DNA of 64,000 bases from Anaeromicropila populeti (GTDB lineage Bacteria; Bacillota; Clostridia; Lachnospirales; Lachnospiraceae): contig NZ_FOYZ01000003.1 of NCBI RefSeq assembly GCF_900112775.1, positions 313,494 to 377,493 of the forward strand, read 5' to 3'. The position numbers and the translations under genes were made by a program. Shown here one piece after another: positions 25,959 through 36,048 of this stretch (position 1 is its first letter; every line of letters begins with the position of its first letter). Below the pieces are notes generated by a model, which was not told the DNA's origin, made no database searches, and was given only the letters and a program-made list of their open reading frames with translations.

Positions 25959-27485
25959 TTACAACTTCATAATATCAACTTTAAACAAGAAATAATTGTT
26001 TACTGTTACCTCCCTCTGGGTTCTTAAATACTCCATAATCAACTCTGACATTTCCACATTGATTTCCTTCCTTACCCTGCATGTCCGGTATCCGTCATAG
26101 CCGCCTGCTCCGCTGGCGCGATAGCTGTTCATACAAACTTGATAAAACGCATTTTCCTCCACTGCTTTCCCCTCATATAGAATTTCAGTAACCCGCTGCC
26201 CCACTGGCCGGTTTACCTGAATTACATATTGAATACCTGCAAAATAGTCGTAATTATAATGCTCCTTTTTAGGATTTAAAAAGGATTGAGAAATACAAAT
26301 TCCATTCTCATCCACTGAAAAATACTCTGCGGTTCTTTCTAACCCTTCCTTCAATAACTTTCCACTTACTTCCAGTACAACAAGCGTATTAGAGTAGGGA
26401 TAGTTGGTCATAACCTCCCGCACACTTACTTTCTCACAAAATCCAGCTATTTCATTTGCAAGACTTGTACAAGAAATTTGTGCGCCGGAATAATAAAGCT
26501 GAATTTGGTTAATAAAATCAGCTATCTCTGATCCATACAGTGCCATATCCAATTTATCTCTAGGAACCAGTTTCTTATTCAGACTGCCAATTGGATTATC
26601 CAGCCATATCTGAACCTGTTCTTCTGTTTTTCTCACTATATCTGGAACTACTGCTATACACTTACTCCCAGCTTTCCGGATTTCAGACTGAATCCGCTTA
26701 CCTTGTTCATCTACCTGAACTTCCATATATAAGTAGTTTGCAGCCTTATCTGGAAGCTGAACCACATAGGTTCCATGTATTATTTCTCCTTCAATGGTCA
26801 TATGCTGATGTGCAGACAGCAATATATCAAAATCCAGTTCCTCACAGATTTTCCATCCTATATTCTCCTTGGTTTTTGACACTAGTTCACCTGTTTTTAA
26901 ATTCCGTTCAAAACCTCCATGATATAGACAAATGGTAATATCCGCTTCTTTGCGTACTTGTTCTAGTGCCTTTCTGGCTGCATCCAACGGTTCTGTAATC
27001 TGAATACCCTTTAGATTTTCTTCTTTTTCCCAGATGGCTACAAACTCTGTAACAATTCCAATAATTCCTACACGCAGGCCATTTTTCATTTTGTGGACTA
27101 CATATGGATGACCAATACTTCCTGTTCCAGATTCTTTCACGTTTTCACAAACGCAAACAGCCTTTAACGAATTTATATACTCATTTAAATAGTCCATTCC
27201 ATAATTAAAGTCATGATTGCCAATTGTTACAAAGTCATAACCCAAAGTATTTACAAGCTCTGCAATTGGCTTACTGGAATGTAAGACCTTTTGACAATAA
27301 AAAGTGAAGGGGGAGCCCTGTAACATGTCTCCTCCATCTATAACCAGTGTATTACCATCCTTTTCAAAATTGGCACCACAGTGCATTAAACCTATATCTT
27401 GCTTTTCCGTTCTAGTGTAATCAGTTGGAAATAAAAAACCATGCACATCAGAGGTATAGAATAACTTTAATTTTTTTTCTTTCAA
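25959..27485 (-). CDS. 5'-nucleotidase/2',3'-cyclic phosphodiesterase-family metallophosphoesterase, apparently cytoplasmic
   Basis: A 508-residue two-domain phosphoesterase. The N-terminal metallophosphatase domain has DVHG, GDMLQGSP, GNHDFNYG and HQHM; the C-terminal 5'-nucleotidase domain has YPYSNTLVVLEVSG and a substrate-type YDYFAGI. Unlike UshA-type enzymes it lacks a signal peptide and so should act inside the cell. It starts with TTG at 27485, seven bases after the phnE stop, and is probably translated by coupling. Its position at the end of a phosphonate-type transporter operon suggests it releases phosphate from the imported compound or a product of it. Confidence 0.88.
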   Translation of the reverse strand: MKEKKLKLFYTSDVHGFLFPTDYTRTEKQDIGLMHCGANFEKDGNTLVIDGGDMLQGSPFTFYCQKVLHSSKPIAELVNTLGYDFVTIGNHDFNYGMDYLNEYINSLKAVCVCENVKESGTGSIGHPYVVHKMKNGLRVGIIGIVTEFVAIWEKEENLKGIQITEPLDAARKALEQVRKEADITICLYHGGFERNLKTGELVSKTKENIGWKICEELDFDILLSAHQHMTIEGEIIHGTYVVQLPDKAANYLYMEVQVDEQGKRIQSEIRKAGSKCIAVVPDIVRKTEEQVQIWLDNPIGSLNKKLVPRDKLDMALYGSEIADFINQIQLYYSGAQISCTSLANEIAGFCEKVSVREVMTNYPYSNTLVVLEVSGKLLKEGLERTAEYFSVDENGICISQSFLNPKKEHYNYDYFAGIQYVIQVNRPVGQRVTEILYEGKAVEENAFYQVCMNSYRASGAGGYDGYRTCRVRKEINVEMSELIMEYLRTQREVTVNNYFLFKVDIMKL

Positions 27486-27492
27486 TTCCTTT

Positions 27493-28302
27493 TCATCCTC
27501 TCGCCAGTCTTACCCTTATTTTTGTAGAAAAAAATTCAATGATTAATATACAAATTATCAATCCTGTTAAAATAGCACCCACTTCATTCCAGCGATAAGA
27601 ACTCATGGCAAAAATCAGCGGTGCCCCAATTCCTCCTGCTCCCACCAAACCCAGTATTGTTGCATCACGAAGATTCATATCAAACCGGTAAATAACCGTT
27701 GAAATGAAATCTGGTGATAGCTGTGGAATGATTCCATATCTTATTTTTTGAAATGTATTGCAGCCACTGGCATCAAGCGATTCAATTATCCTGACATCCA
27801 GATCCTCAATCGTCTCAATAAACATTTTAGACAACATTCCTATGGAACATACAGACATAGTTAAAACACCAGCAAATGCACCGGGCCCTGTAACGCGTAT
27901 AAACATAAGACCATAAATGAAAGCCGGAATGGTGCGGATCGCCATGATTACCCAGCGAACCGCCAGTGCAATTGGTTTTGGCACGATATTCACCGCAGAA
28001 AAAAAAGAAAGGGGAACTGCCAGAACGGCTCCCACAATGGTTCCTAAAAACGCTATACATATGGTTTCCAAAACTAAATAGGAAATTCCTGTTTTTGTAA
28101 AATTAAAGAGCAGCCGCCGATCAGGATGAAAAATCCCTGATATAATATTTTTTGCAATATCTAGTCCATTGTCTGATACTCTGTTTATCTGAAAGGTAGA
28201 AGAAGACCATCCTAGTAAGATTGCCAACAGGAAGGTAACTCCCACCTTGTAAAACCAGCTTGATTTTTCCTGCTCCAATTGTTGTTTTATAGCTTCACTC
28301 AT
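27493..28302 (-). CDS. phnE: Phosphonate-type ABC transporter permease (second copy)
   Basis: A 269-residue inner-membrane permease with about six hydrophobic segments and the EAA-type loop SLDASGCNTFQKIRYGIIPQ. The C-terminal GLVGAGGIGAPLIF is typical of PhnE. It pairs with the preceding PhnE to form the channel. GAGAGG precedes the ATG, and the gap to the neighbouring phnE is 13 bases. Confidence 0.9.
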   Translation of the reverse strand: MSEAIKQQLEQEKSSWFYKVGVTFLLAILLGWSSSTFQINRVSDNGLDIAKNIISGIFHPDRRLLFNFTKTGISYLVLETICIAFLGTIVGAVLAVPLSFFSAVNIVPKPIALAVRWVIMAIRTIPAFIYGLMFIRVTGPGAFAGVLTMSVCSIGMLSKMFIETIEDLDVRIIESLDASGCNTFQKIRYGIIPQLSPDFISTVIYRFDMNLRDATILGLVGAGGIGAPLIFAMSSYRWNEVGAILTGLIICILIIEFFSTKIRVRLARG

Positions 28303-28315
28303 CTTATTATCCTCT

Positions 28316-29137
28316 CTATGTCAGTTTTTTACGAATATAATAGCTGATTCCTTCTATTAAAAACACTGCCATAAAAAGAACTAGTAAAATCATTCCTACG
28401 CTGTCATATTCACGCCATCCAATTTTTTCATTTAGAATCAGCCCTAATCCACCTGCTCCTACATAGCCAAGAATAGACGCATAACGTACATTTCCCTCCA
28501 GACAAAATAAACAAGTAGAACAATAGGCGGGCAGTACAAAAGGCACAACTGCTGTGAGAAAGGAATAGAACCGGTTTGCTCCCATCGCCTCCATTGCCTC
28601 AAAAGCGCCCATATCAACGGTTTCTATCTGCTCATATAATTGTTTTCCTACATAGGCAAATGTAAATATGGAAATAGCCGCCATTCCTGCCATTGTTCCC
28701 AATCCAAATATGTACGTGGCTATTAATGCTGTAATTAAAGTCGGCAATGTACGAATAAGGCTTAAAAACAGCCGTACAGTCATTAAAATCCATTTATTTT
28801 TCACTATATTGCCTGCTGCAATAATGGAAAAAGGGATTGCCAAAATACTTCCCAGGAAGGAACCTAGCAAGGACATTTTTATAGTATCCAAAAGGGGCTG
28901 TATTATTTGAGAAACATAAGCTGTTCTAGGGGGAATCATCTGATTCAGTATCACAAAAAACTCATTTCCCCGATTCATTAATGTAGAAATACGAAAACCT
29001 GTAATATGAATAGATAGTATCATCATGAACAGCAGCCCTGTAAGAATCAAAGGAATTCTTGTAAAACGTTCCTCCACTGTTTTCCCACTGGAAAGAACCA
29101 TCTGTTTTGGTGGAAACACCTTATCATACAGCCTCAT
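28316..29137 (-). CDS. phnE: Phosphonate-type ABC transporter permease (first copy)
   Basis: A 273-residue PhnE permease with the loop AMEAMGANRFYSFLTAVVPF and the C-terminal GYVGAGGLGLILNE. ATG at 29137 is chosen over the in-frame 29227 because GGAGG lies six bases upstream and it leaves a 14-base overlap with phnC rather than 104. It shares the domain plan of the second PhnE but is clearly a different sequence, so the transporter is a heterodimer. Confidence 0.9.
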   Translation of the reverse strand: MRLYDKVFPPKQMVLSSGKTVEERFTRIPLILTGLLFMMILSIHITGFRISTLMNRGNEFFVILNQMIPPRTAYVSQIIQPLLDTIKMSLLGSFLGSILAIPFSIIAAGNIVKNKWILMTVRLFLSLIRTLPTLITALIATYIFGLGTMAGMAAISIFTFAYVGKQLYEQIETVDMGAFEAMEAMGANRFYSFLTAVVPFVLPAYCSTCLFCLEGNVRYASILGYVGAGGLGLILNEKIGWREYDSVGMILLVLFMAVFLIEGISYYIRKKLT

Positions 29138-29897
29138 ATAATTCCTCCACACCTTCTGGCATTTCTTCCCCGTAAATGCCTGCCAAAACAGCTTTATCCA
29201 CAGAAGAAGCCTTCCCATCAAATACAATTTTACCAGAGCGAATCCCTATGATTCGCTCTGCATATGCTAATGCTAATTCAACGTGATGAATATTTAGTAG
29301 AATTGTAATATTCAGTTCCTTGTTTATTTTTGCAAAATCCCCCATAACCTGCCTTGCTGTTACAGGATCTAATGCTGCTACTGGCTCATCTGCCAGAATA
29401 ATTTCCGGGTGCTGTGCCAATGTCCTTGCCAAAGCAACCCTTTGCTGCTGTCCTCCTGAAAGCTGGTCGGCGCGCATATACGCCTTTTCTAAGATTCCAA
29501 CCTTATCTAACGCTTCCAGTGCATCTATTTTCTCTTCCTTAGTAAAAATTCCAGGAACAACTCTCCAGAACGGCATTGCTGGAACCTTTGACATTAATAC
29601 ATTTTTTATAACGGTTGTTCTTCCAACCAAATGGAAGGATTGAAAAATCATTCCGATCCCTCTTCTAAAGCTTCTCAGCTTCTTTCCATTTAACGATGCT
29701 ACATCTGTTCCATTTACCTGCAATGTTCCTGCTGTTATTTCGTGCATACGGTTGATAGAACGCAGTAAGGTTGATTTACCAGCACCAGATAATCCGATGA
29801 TTGCAACAAATTCCCCCTGCCCGATGTGCAAAGTCACATCATCCAAGCCCTTTACTCCATTACTATATTCCTTTGATACATGGCTAAATTCAATCAT
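29124..29897 (-). CDS. phnC: Phosphonate-type ABC transporter ATP-binding protein
   Basis: A 257-residue ABC ATPase: Walker A GLSGAGKSTLLR near 34-45, signature QLSGGQQQRVALAR near 145, Walker B EIILADEPVAALD near 165, and the H-loop in LLNIHHVELAL. The PhnC-like features are the YSNGVKGLDDVTLHI start and the FQSFHLVGRTTVIKNVL Q-loop. It energises import through the two PhnE proteins. AGGAG precedes the ATG; the phnD stop is 13 bases upstream. Confidence 0.93.
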   Translation of the reverse strand: MIEFSHVSKEYSNGVKGLDDVTLHIGQGEFVAIIGLSGAGKSTLLRSINRMHEITAGTLQVNGTDVASLNGKKLRSFRRGIGMIFQSFHLVGRTTVIKNVLMSKVPAMPFWRVVPGIFTKEEKIDALEALDKVGILEKAYMRADQLSGGQQQRVALARTLAQHPEIILADEPVAALDPVTARQVMGDFAKINKELNITILLNIHHVELALAYAERIIGIRSGKIVFDGKASSVDKAVLAGIYGEEMPEGVEELYEAV

Positions 29898-29910
29898 CTA
29901 TTAACTCCTG

Positions 29911-30933
29911 TTATTGTGCATTTAGTGTCTGAATTAACTTTTGAGCCGCACGTTCCTGATCATAATCAGATTCTTTTGCTGGCTGATAGCCTTCATGACT
30001 ATAAATGGAAATGACTTCTTTTCCTGCGTCAGTACCTGCAATTTGAATAAATGCATTTTGAATTGCTTCCTTTAGATCATCATTCATATTTTCAGATGAC
30101 TTGCTGACACATACTGTATCATTATAAATAGCAGGGGTCACACCAATTACATTGGTTTCTTCCCATATAGAAGCAGTTCTTCCGTACTCACTGCCCCACT
30201 TTTCTGTATAATCTCTTCTTGCATCTGCATAAGTCAGCATAATATCAACTTGACCTGAAGCTAAACGCGCCATGGCACTTCCATAAGAATCGGATTGTAC
30301 TGCAAGAGTCAAATCCGTAATACTATGTCCATACTTTTCTTGAAGCCAAAGTGCTGGATAAATGTATCCTGCTGGAGAAGAGGATGACATAATACTCCAG
30401 CTGGCACTATTCAAATCCTCCCAAGTCAGTTCTTCCCCTGCATTTACCTTTGCCGCCAGCTCCTGTCCCTTTTCAGATGGTCCTGCAATAATAAGTGACC
30501 GATAAGAAACTGCCTGCTGATCCGATGCCTCTGTAGCGGTACCATCGTTCCAGTCTTTTGGAACTTCTGAATCTTTGTTAAGGCCAGATCTGGTTGCTGT
30601 TAAAATTACTTCTGCGCCATCGTCATACAATACATAGGTACCTCCTGGAATCAGTCCAATATCTGCTGTTCCTGCTGAAAGGGCTTCCCCTACTGCTTCA
30701 TAACTTGTTCCAACGCTGATTTCCACCTGGCCAATTTCAAATCCCTGATCTTCCAGCTGCTGCTTTAATAAATCTTTTAGTGGCTCCGTAGCGGTAATTA
30801 TTTCCTCTGGCTCTCTGGACGGAACAAAATATACACTTAGTTTTTCAATACTTTTATCCTCTTTATCTGACTTACATCCTGTAAATGCTGTCACACATAG
30901 TAACAGAATGAATACCACTGTCCATTTTCTCAT
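29911..30933 (-). CDS. phnD: PhnD-family substrate-binding lipoprotein
   Basis: A 340-residue extracytoplasmic binding protein. The lipobox AFTGC places the lipidated Cys near residue 20. PhnD-type motifs are VYFVPSREPEEIITATEPL, ADIGLIPGGTYVL and VMLTYADARRDY (the last in the form IMLTYADARRDY). ATG at 30933 has GAGG seven bases upstream, better than the ATG two codons earlier. No C-P lyase, phosphonatase or phosphite dehydrogenase gene is nearby, so the ligand may be phosphate, phosphite or a phosphoester rather than a phosphonate. Confidence 0.88.
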   Translation of the reverse strand: MRKWTVVFILLLCVTAFTGCKSDKEDKSIEKLSVYFVPSREPEEIITATEPLKDLLKQQLEDQGFEIGQVEISVGTSYEAVGEALSAGTADIGLIPGGTYVLYDDGAEVILTATRSGLNKDSEVPKDWNDGTATEASDQQAVSYRSLIIAGPSEKGQELAAKVNAGEELTWEDLNSASWSIMSSSSPAGYIYPALWLQEKYGHSITDLTLAVQSDSYGSAMARLASGQVDIMLTYADARRDYTEKWGSEYGRTASIWEETNVIGVTPAIYNDTVCVSKSSENMNDDLKEAIQNAFIQIAGTDAGKEVISIYSHEGYQPAKESDYDQERAAQKLIQTLNAQ

Positions 30934-30977
30934 GCTCATACCTCATTATTTTTTAGTCATTTCAAACTCACTTTTAG

Positions 30978-32549
30978 TTATCCTATGGTAATTGTATCAG
31001 TAAACACATTTGTGCTGCCTTTCTTCAATCTCATATTGGCAGTACCTGATACCCCGGACTTAATCTTAAATACCAGTGACTTAGTGGCATTGCCGCTGCT
31101 GTCTGTGGTAATTGAAAAAGTACTGCTGTATCCATATGTAGACGGCCATCTACCATTTACCTCTTTAAACATGCCAACTTGTGTTCCACCAGTTGTATAA
31201 GCTCCTACTTTATAATTTGTATACGTTGTATTAGGAGTTAAATTTGAAAAATAAATGGTCAAAGGCAGTTCCTGCCCTGCTATAATCTGTGTTGGAACAC
31301 CAAAAGAATACGTTGTGTCTCCTACCGTTCCTGTTCCTCCTCCAGAAGTAGTTGTATAACCATAGGAGCCTGCTGCAAAGGTTGTGGTATCATACCATTT
31401 GTAGCTTGCTGATGGAGATGCCCATGGTTCTGTTGCTGGTTCTGTTGATAGAGAAGGTGTTTCAAAGCTGTATAAAGCAGTTGCTGTATCTAAGGAAATG
31501 CTGGTTTGTGAAAAGCTGGTATAGCTTTCCTTTTCTGCCAGCCAGTCTGTTAATTGCAGCAATAAGGCAGCATCGTCATCTTCCTCATATCCATCATAGG
31601 TTGTTTTTGTTCCGCCTGTTTCTTCTTTTTTGTACTTAGGTGTTGCATCTTCAACTGCGGAAGAATCTCCGATAAATGCAGCTTTTCCAAGACCTTTTTT
31701 GGCAATTGCCACATAAGCGCCCTCAGCTACACCACCATTATTATATACGCCCTGATCCACTGCGCTGGACCATTTATTGCTCGTAGTCAGGTTATTTGGC
31801 AGATATACGATACCTTTTGCAACAGCAGGATTTATAATAGCAATTGTGGAACCTGCATGCATGGCAACCGTATCAATATTTTGTGTAATGCCAAAACACT
31901 GGCTGGAAGCAACAATATTGGTGGCATCAATATTACCCAGAGCATTATATCGGAATCGAACACCAAAATTAGCAGCTAACCAGTCACTACTTACAACACC
32001 TGACATAGCCGCTGACGCTGCCTCAGCAGTACTCATTCCTTGTGTCGGATTAGAGTAAGCACCTCTTCTGTAACCGTTAAATACTTCTGAAGCATCCCAT
32101 CTATTTTTATTACGGTCTGCGTTATAATGATCGGAAATAAAAAAGACACTTCCTCCATTTTCAACATACTGTAATATAGCTGCCTGCTCAGTAGCCTTAA
32201 ATGGTATGTTAGCTTCTGGAATTACAAAAACATCATAGCCAGACAAATCAGAGTACGTAATGGCACTATTTTTTCGTAATTCCTTTATGTAATAGCCTTC
32301 ATTTGCCAATCCATTGGCATAATCTGAAAATGCACCATCTATTACCCAGTCAGCTGCCCCAGCAGTCTGAGCATGTGTATTATCAAACAGTATTTTCAAT
32401 CCATTTGCTGATGCTGGCTGTATCTCTGGCGCGGCATCAGCATAATTTTCCGCTTTTACCTGTACAAAATAATCCTGTGAACAAACTCCAAATGTAAAAA
32501 CTAATAGCATGGCAATAAAAATCCTTTTGAAATGATTTCTTTTTTTCAT
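30978..32549 (-). CDS. Secreted protein with glutamine-amidotransferase-like N-terminal domain
   Basis: A 523-residue exported protein with a signal peptide (1-34). Residues about 50-345 have the fold signature of GldG/IFT52/ThuA-like class I GATase domains: LKILFDNTHAQTAGAADWV, YDVFVIPEANIPF, VENGGSVFFISDHYNAD and GLGKAAFIGDSSAVED. The His in FISDHYNAD is conserved-looking, but no full catalytic triad is clear. The C-terminal 130 residues look like a beta-sandwich (NLTPNTTYTNYKVGAYTTG). Its stop lies 44 bases before phnD on the same strand, so it may belong to the transporter operon. The role is unknown. Confidence 0.65.
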   Translation of the reverse strand: MKKRNHFKRIFIAMLLVFTFGVCSQDYFVQVKAENYADAAPEIQPASANGLKILFDNTHAQTAGAADWVIDGAFSDYANGLANEGYYIKELRKNSAITYSDLSGYDVFVIPEANIPFKATEQAAILQYVENGGSVFFISDHYNADRNKNRWDASEVFNGYRRGAYSNPTQGMSTAEAASAAMSGVVSSDWLAANFGVRFRYNALGNIDATNIVASSQCFGITQNIDTVAMHAGSTIAIINPAVAKGIVYLPNNLTTSNKWSSAVDQGVYNNGGVAEGAYVAIAKKGLGKAAFIGDSSAVEDATPKYKKEETGGTKTTYDGYEEDDDAALLLQLTDWLAEKESYTSFSQTSISLDTATALYSFETPSLSTEPATEPWASPSASYKWYDTTTFAAGSYGYTTTSGGGTGTVGDTTYSFGVPTQIIAGQELPLTIYFSNLTPNTTYTNYKVGAYTTGGTQVGMFKEVNGRWPSTYGYSSTFSITTDSSGNATKSLVFKIKSGVSGTANMRLKKGSTNVFTDTITIG

Positions 32550-32707
32550 TCATTTTCCTCCATTTATTTTGATTTTTTTCACTACCATGCGTAATTATAT
32601 CATATAATTGTAAATTAAATAGTATTTTTTGGTAAAACCTAAGTAAATAATGTTTATCTTACTTATCACTTTATTAATTAAACTGATAAAACTATTTTTT
32701 CTATTTG

Positions 32708-34246
32708 TCATGCTTCCCTGACACAATTACGGCCACTTTCTTTTGCTTCATATAGCGCATAATCAATGCGGTCATAAAGAAGCCGATAAGTTTCACCTTT
32801 TTTTCTTTCCCCAGCACCAAAACTTGCTGTAACCGTTCCCACCAGAGGATGTTCTGCTATCTCAATGGCATTTCGTACCTTTTCCGCCGCGAAGGATGCT
32901 CCGTGGAGATTGGTATGTGGCATCAAGACGATAAACTCCTCTCCGCCAAGCCGGATTAAATAATCTGACATTCTTATATTTTCACTAATAATATCTGCTA
33001 CCTTCTTCAAAACACTGTCACCTGTAGGATGTCCCCATTTATCATTAATTTGTTTAAAATTATCTAAATCCACAATAAACGCAGAAAACGGTATATTGTA
33101 GCGTTCAGAACGTTCTATTTCCTCATGAATAATCATGTCTAAAAAATGTCTGTTATAAAGACCAGTAAGTTCATCAGTAAAAGCCATATTTTTCATGGAC
33201 TCCTCTGCTTTCTTTTGCATGGTAATATCAAACATATTAAGCAAAAAAGTCTGGATACCCCGATACTCTCCTTTTACAACAGATAACAACACGATTGAAT
33301 AGTTCTCATATCTATCTTGTACTTCAACTTCCATCTCCACTATTTTTTCATCCTTCTGTATTTGCTCTAACACTGCTTCTAAATTAATAGAAAGCCATTT
33401 GATATGCCGCTTTAGATTAACTGCTGAATCCCTTGTATCCATTGAAATAAACTGTTCTGCATCCTTGCTCATAAAAATAACATCTGTCTCTTTATTAACA
33501 AGGTAGATTGCCCCATGCATGGTTCGGAAAAGACGAATTAGATTTTCATTACTTTCATTCATATCCATAAATGCTCTTTTTAATGTTTTTTCAGCAGGAT
33601 AGAACACAAAAACGGCAATGAAAGCAATCAGAATAATCATTATTGCAAATAGAAAATGCTCTGTCTGTTGTATCGCTTTTATTTTTATTCGGTTTTCCTC
33701 ATCATACTGATAAATAATGTCATTCATCCTATTTAAAAATTCACCTTCATTGTTATGAATGATAAGAATTTTTTCTAACAACTGATAACGATCGTATTCA
33801 CCTGATTTAAATAAATATAGAATATCCTTAGAGGCTCTTAGTATTTTATCAAAAAACTGTCCTGATTCCATAAGCATACTCTCAATTTTCGCACTATGAA
33901 TTCCAATAAGCTGCCTCTTTTTTTCTCCATCTAGTAAATTATTCTGATACATTTCCCACTTCTCAACTGAGTTTTCCAACTCGGTCAGATAAGATTCAAT
34001 TGCTTTTTTGTCATCACTCTGATACAACATCAGTACGTCCTTTGATATTTTCTGACTTAACATCCTCTGACTTCCAGCTACGTTCATTGCTCTTGACATC
34101 TTTTCCATCTGACTAATCTGAAGCTGGATGATGGCTTGTTTGGATGTAAATAGAATAAATATGGAGAGGGCAGACAAAATGTACCTTTTTCTCATTTTTC
34201 GATATATTTTTTGATAGTTCATTTTATCTTCATCCAAACGAAACAC
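32708..34246 (-). CDS. Membrane-bound diguanylate cyclase with PilJ-type sensor and PAS-like domain
   Basis: Up to 512 residues. Two hydrophobic segments (about 18-38 and 198-218) flank an external helical domain with the PilJ/NarX-type signature NVAGSQRMLSQKISKD. A PAS-like segment (about 230-345) leads into a GGDEF domain (about 350-510) whose active-site loop is LGGEEF, an accepted functional variant. The start is uncertain: GTG at 34246 overlaps the AGAGG, TTG at 34237 has it eight bases upstream, and ATG at 34222 has only GGA. It is the second membrane cyclase of the window. Confidence 0.85.
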   Translation of the reverse strand: MFRLDEDKMNYQKIYRKMRKRYILSALSIFILFTSKQAIIQLQISQMEKMSRAMNVAGSQRMLSQKISKDVLMLYQSDDKKAIESYLTELENSVEKWEMYQNNLLDGEKKRQLIGIHSAKIESMLMESGQFFDKILRASKDILYLFKSGEYDRYQLLEKILIIHNNEGEFLNRMNDIIYQYDEENRIKIKAIQQTEHFLFAIMIILIAFIAVFVFYPAEKTLKRAFMDMNESNENLIRLFRTMHGAIYLVNKETDVIFMSKDAEQFISMDTRDSAVNLKRHIKWLSINLEAVLEQIQKDEKIVEMEVEVQDRYENYSIVLLSVVKGEYRGIQTFLLNMFDITMQKKAEESMKNMAFTDELTGLYNRHFLDMIIHEEIERSERYNIPFSAFIVDLDNFKQINDKWGHPTGDSVLKKVADIISENIRMSDYLIRLGGEEFIVLMPHTNLHGASFAAEKVRNAIEIAEHPLVGTVTASFGAGERKKGETYRLLYDRIDYALYEAKESGRNCVREA

Positions 34247-34316
34247 CTCTTTCTTAACAGGTATTTTCTATGTAGTGTACCCATTTTCTTCTTTTCCCAT
34301 GTAAATCTGATAAAAG

Positions 34317-36023
34317 TTATCCTTCTAAAAAATCCATTTTTAAAATATCAAATGAATTGTATACATCAATGATTCCATATCCCCAATCCTTATTAGGATA
34401 GGATAAATATGGTACTCTTTTTGCACCTCTGATTAAATAATTTTTGATATCCAGCGAATCTAAATACGGCTGGTTTCCCTTCACTGCACTCCACTCTAAA
34501 ATTAAAGCAATAATGCCTGCTGTATGTGCTGCCGCAACACCAGTTCCTGAATAACTTACAAACTCCTGGTTCTGATTGGGTGCAATATAATTGACTCCTG
34601 GTGCTGCCAGATCTGGTTTTACTATATTATTTTTGGTATATCCGCGGCTTGCCTTTATATACAAACTATTGTCAGTGGTATTATATGCTGTAATAGTAAT
34701 AGGTATGGTAGCTGAACCAGGGCTTAGTACCGTTGTATATACATCAGGACTAGAAAAGTACGTGTTATCTGATATCATATTTCCCATTGGCAGCCATATA
34801 TGAAATCCTGAAGATAAATCAATTTCACTATATACTTTAAATATCCATTTCCCAGGTGTCATCTGAAAGAAACGCAGTAAAATTAATTGCTCTCCCGTTC
34901 TCGATTCAGCCATCAGACTGTCAACATAAATAATTGTGCTTTCAAATACAAATTTGATTTCCCTACTTTCCCTAAGGTAGGATAAAGTCTTTGGTATATA
35001 TTCTCCACTTGGTGACGTAATATCTACAGAATAAATACCTGGTGCATTCCCCCATAATTCCATTGTAAACTCTTTATCCTCTTCTCCAACTTGCAGCTCT
35101 ACTAATTGATATTCTTGATTTGCCTGAATTGTATTATAATAATGCCTGTTGCTGATTCCTTCATTTCCCATAGAAGTTACCAGTATTATATTTGGTACAT
35201 CTCCAAGAATGGACATCATGGTAGCCAAATAGGAACGTCCGTCATGTGATCCCTGGGAGGTTCCGCATCCAATGCATATCACAATGGGTCTTCTTAATTC
35301 TACTGCTTGATTTATGCAATATTGTATTCCCCACATAATATGATTTTCCTGAAAACAATCCACTTTGGATGGTACTCCATAAAACCTGCGTAAATACTCC
35401 TTTGCTCTTCTTAATTTTACAATAACTAAATCAGCCTCTGGTGCCACTCCTCTAAAATCCTGTTTAATATTTGCATTTCCTGCTGCTACGGCTGCCATCA
35501 TTGTTCCATGGCCATTCTCATCTTTGGACGGCACACTTTGAAACGAATCTTCTGAAGCAAGGGCTTGATTTATCTGTTCCGCATCATACTCTGTTCCAAA
35601 TGGTAATTCGTCTGAAACCACACCTGTTTCCATTTCCTGATCCCATATGGACAAAATTTTAGTAGAACCATCTGCTTTTATAAAAACCGGATTTGTATAG
35701 TCAATCCCTGTATCTACAATTCCAACCAAAACACCATTTCCAAACATATTTAGACTTGGAATATTTCTTAATCGATTAATACCAGATGCTTCTACATCTC
35801 TTTCACTAGTTAATCCATATAACTTAGGAATCGCCGCATAACCATATTTACTAACCATATCCATTGAAAGCTGAGATACTGGCATATGCACTACAGCAAA
35901 TGCTTCGTTTATATATTGAATCTCTTTCCCCTCATATCTATTTAGAAATTCTGGCCGATTTTGATAAAATACAATTAAATCTCCTTCTTCTTCCTTGTGC
36001 AAAGGCTGATTTGTTATGTCCAT
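34317..36023 (-). CDS. Csp-like S8 subtilase with catalytic Ser replaced by Gly (pseudoprotease)
   Basis: A 568-residue cytoplasmic-type subtilase without a signal peptide, of the Clostridia family that includes the spore germination proteases CspA/B/C. Asp104 (GIVDTGIDYTN) and His172 (DENGHGTMMAA) are in place, but the serine motif reads YSGTGVAAAHTAG, so residue 495, coded by GGT at 34539-34541, is Gly instead of Ser. It should be inactive as a protease. ATG at 36023 is chosen for its GAGGAGG; the frame to 36131 would overlap the upstream gene. It lies 25 bases after an intact paralogue aligned residue for residue. Confidence 0.88.
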   Translation of the reverse strand: MDITNQPLHKEEEGDLIVFYQNRPEFLNRYEGKEIQYINEAFAVVHMPVSQLSMDMVSKYGYAAIPKLYGLTSERDVEASGINRLRNIPSLNMFGNGVLVGIVDTGIDYTNPVFIKADGSTKILSIWDQEMETGVVSDELPFGTEYDAEQINQALASEDSFQSVPSKDENGHGTMMAAVAAGNANIKQDFRGVAPEADLVIVKLRRAKEYLRRFYGVPSKVDCFQENHIMWGIQYCINQAVELRRPIVICIGCGTSQGSHDGRSYLATMMSILGDVPNIILVTSMGNEGISNRHYYNTIQANQEYQLVELQVGEEDKEFTMELWGNAPGIYSVDITSPSGEYIPKTLSYLRESREIKFVFESTIIYVDSLMAESRTGEQLILLRFFQMTPGKWIFKVYSEIDLSSGFHIWLPMGNMISDNTYFSSPDVYTTVLSPGSATIPITITAYNTTDNSLYIKASRGYTKNNIVKPDLAAPGVNYIAPNQNQEFVSYSGTGVAAAHTAGIIALILEWSAVKGNQPYLDSLDIKNYLIRGAKRVPYLSYPNKDWGYGIIDVYNSFDILKMDFLEG

Positions 36024-36048
36024 CCGCTTCCTCCTCACATGATTTATC

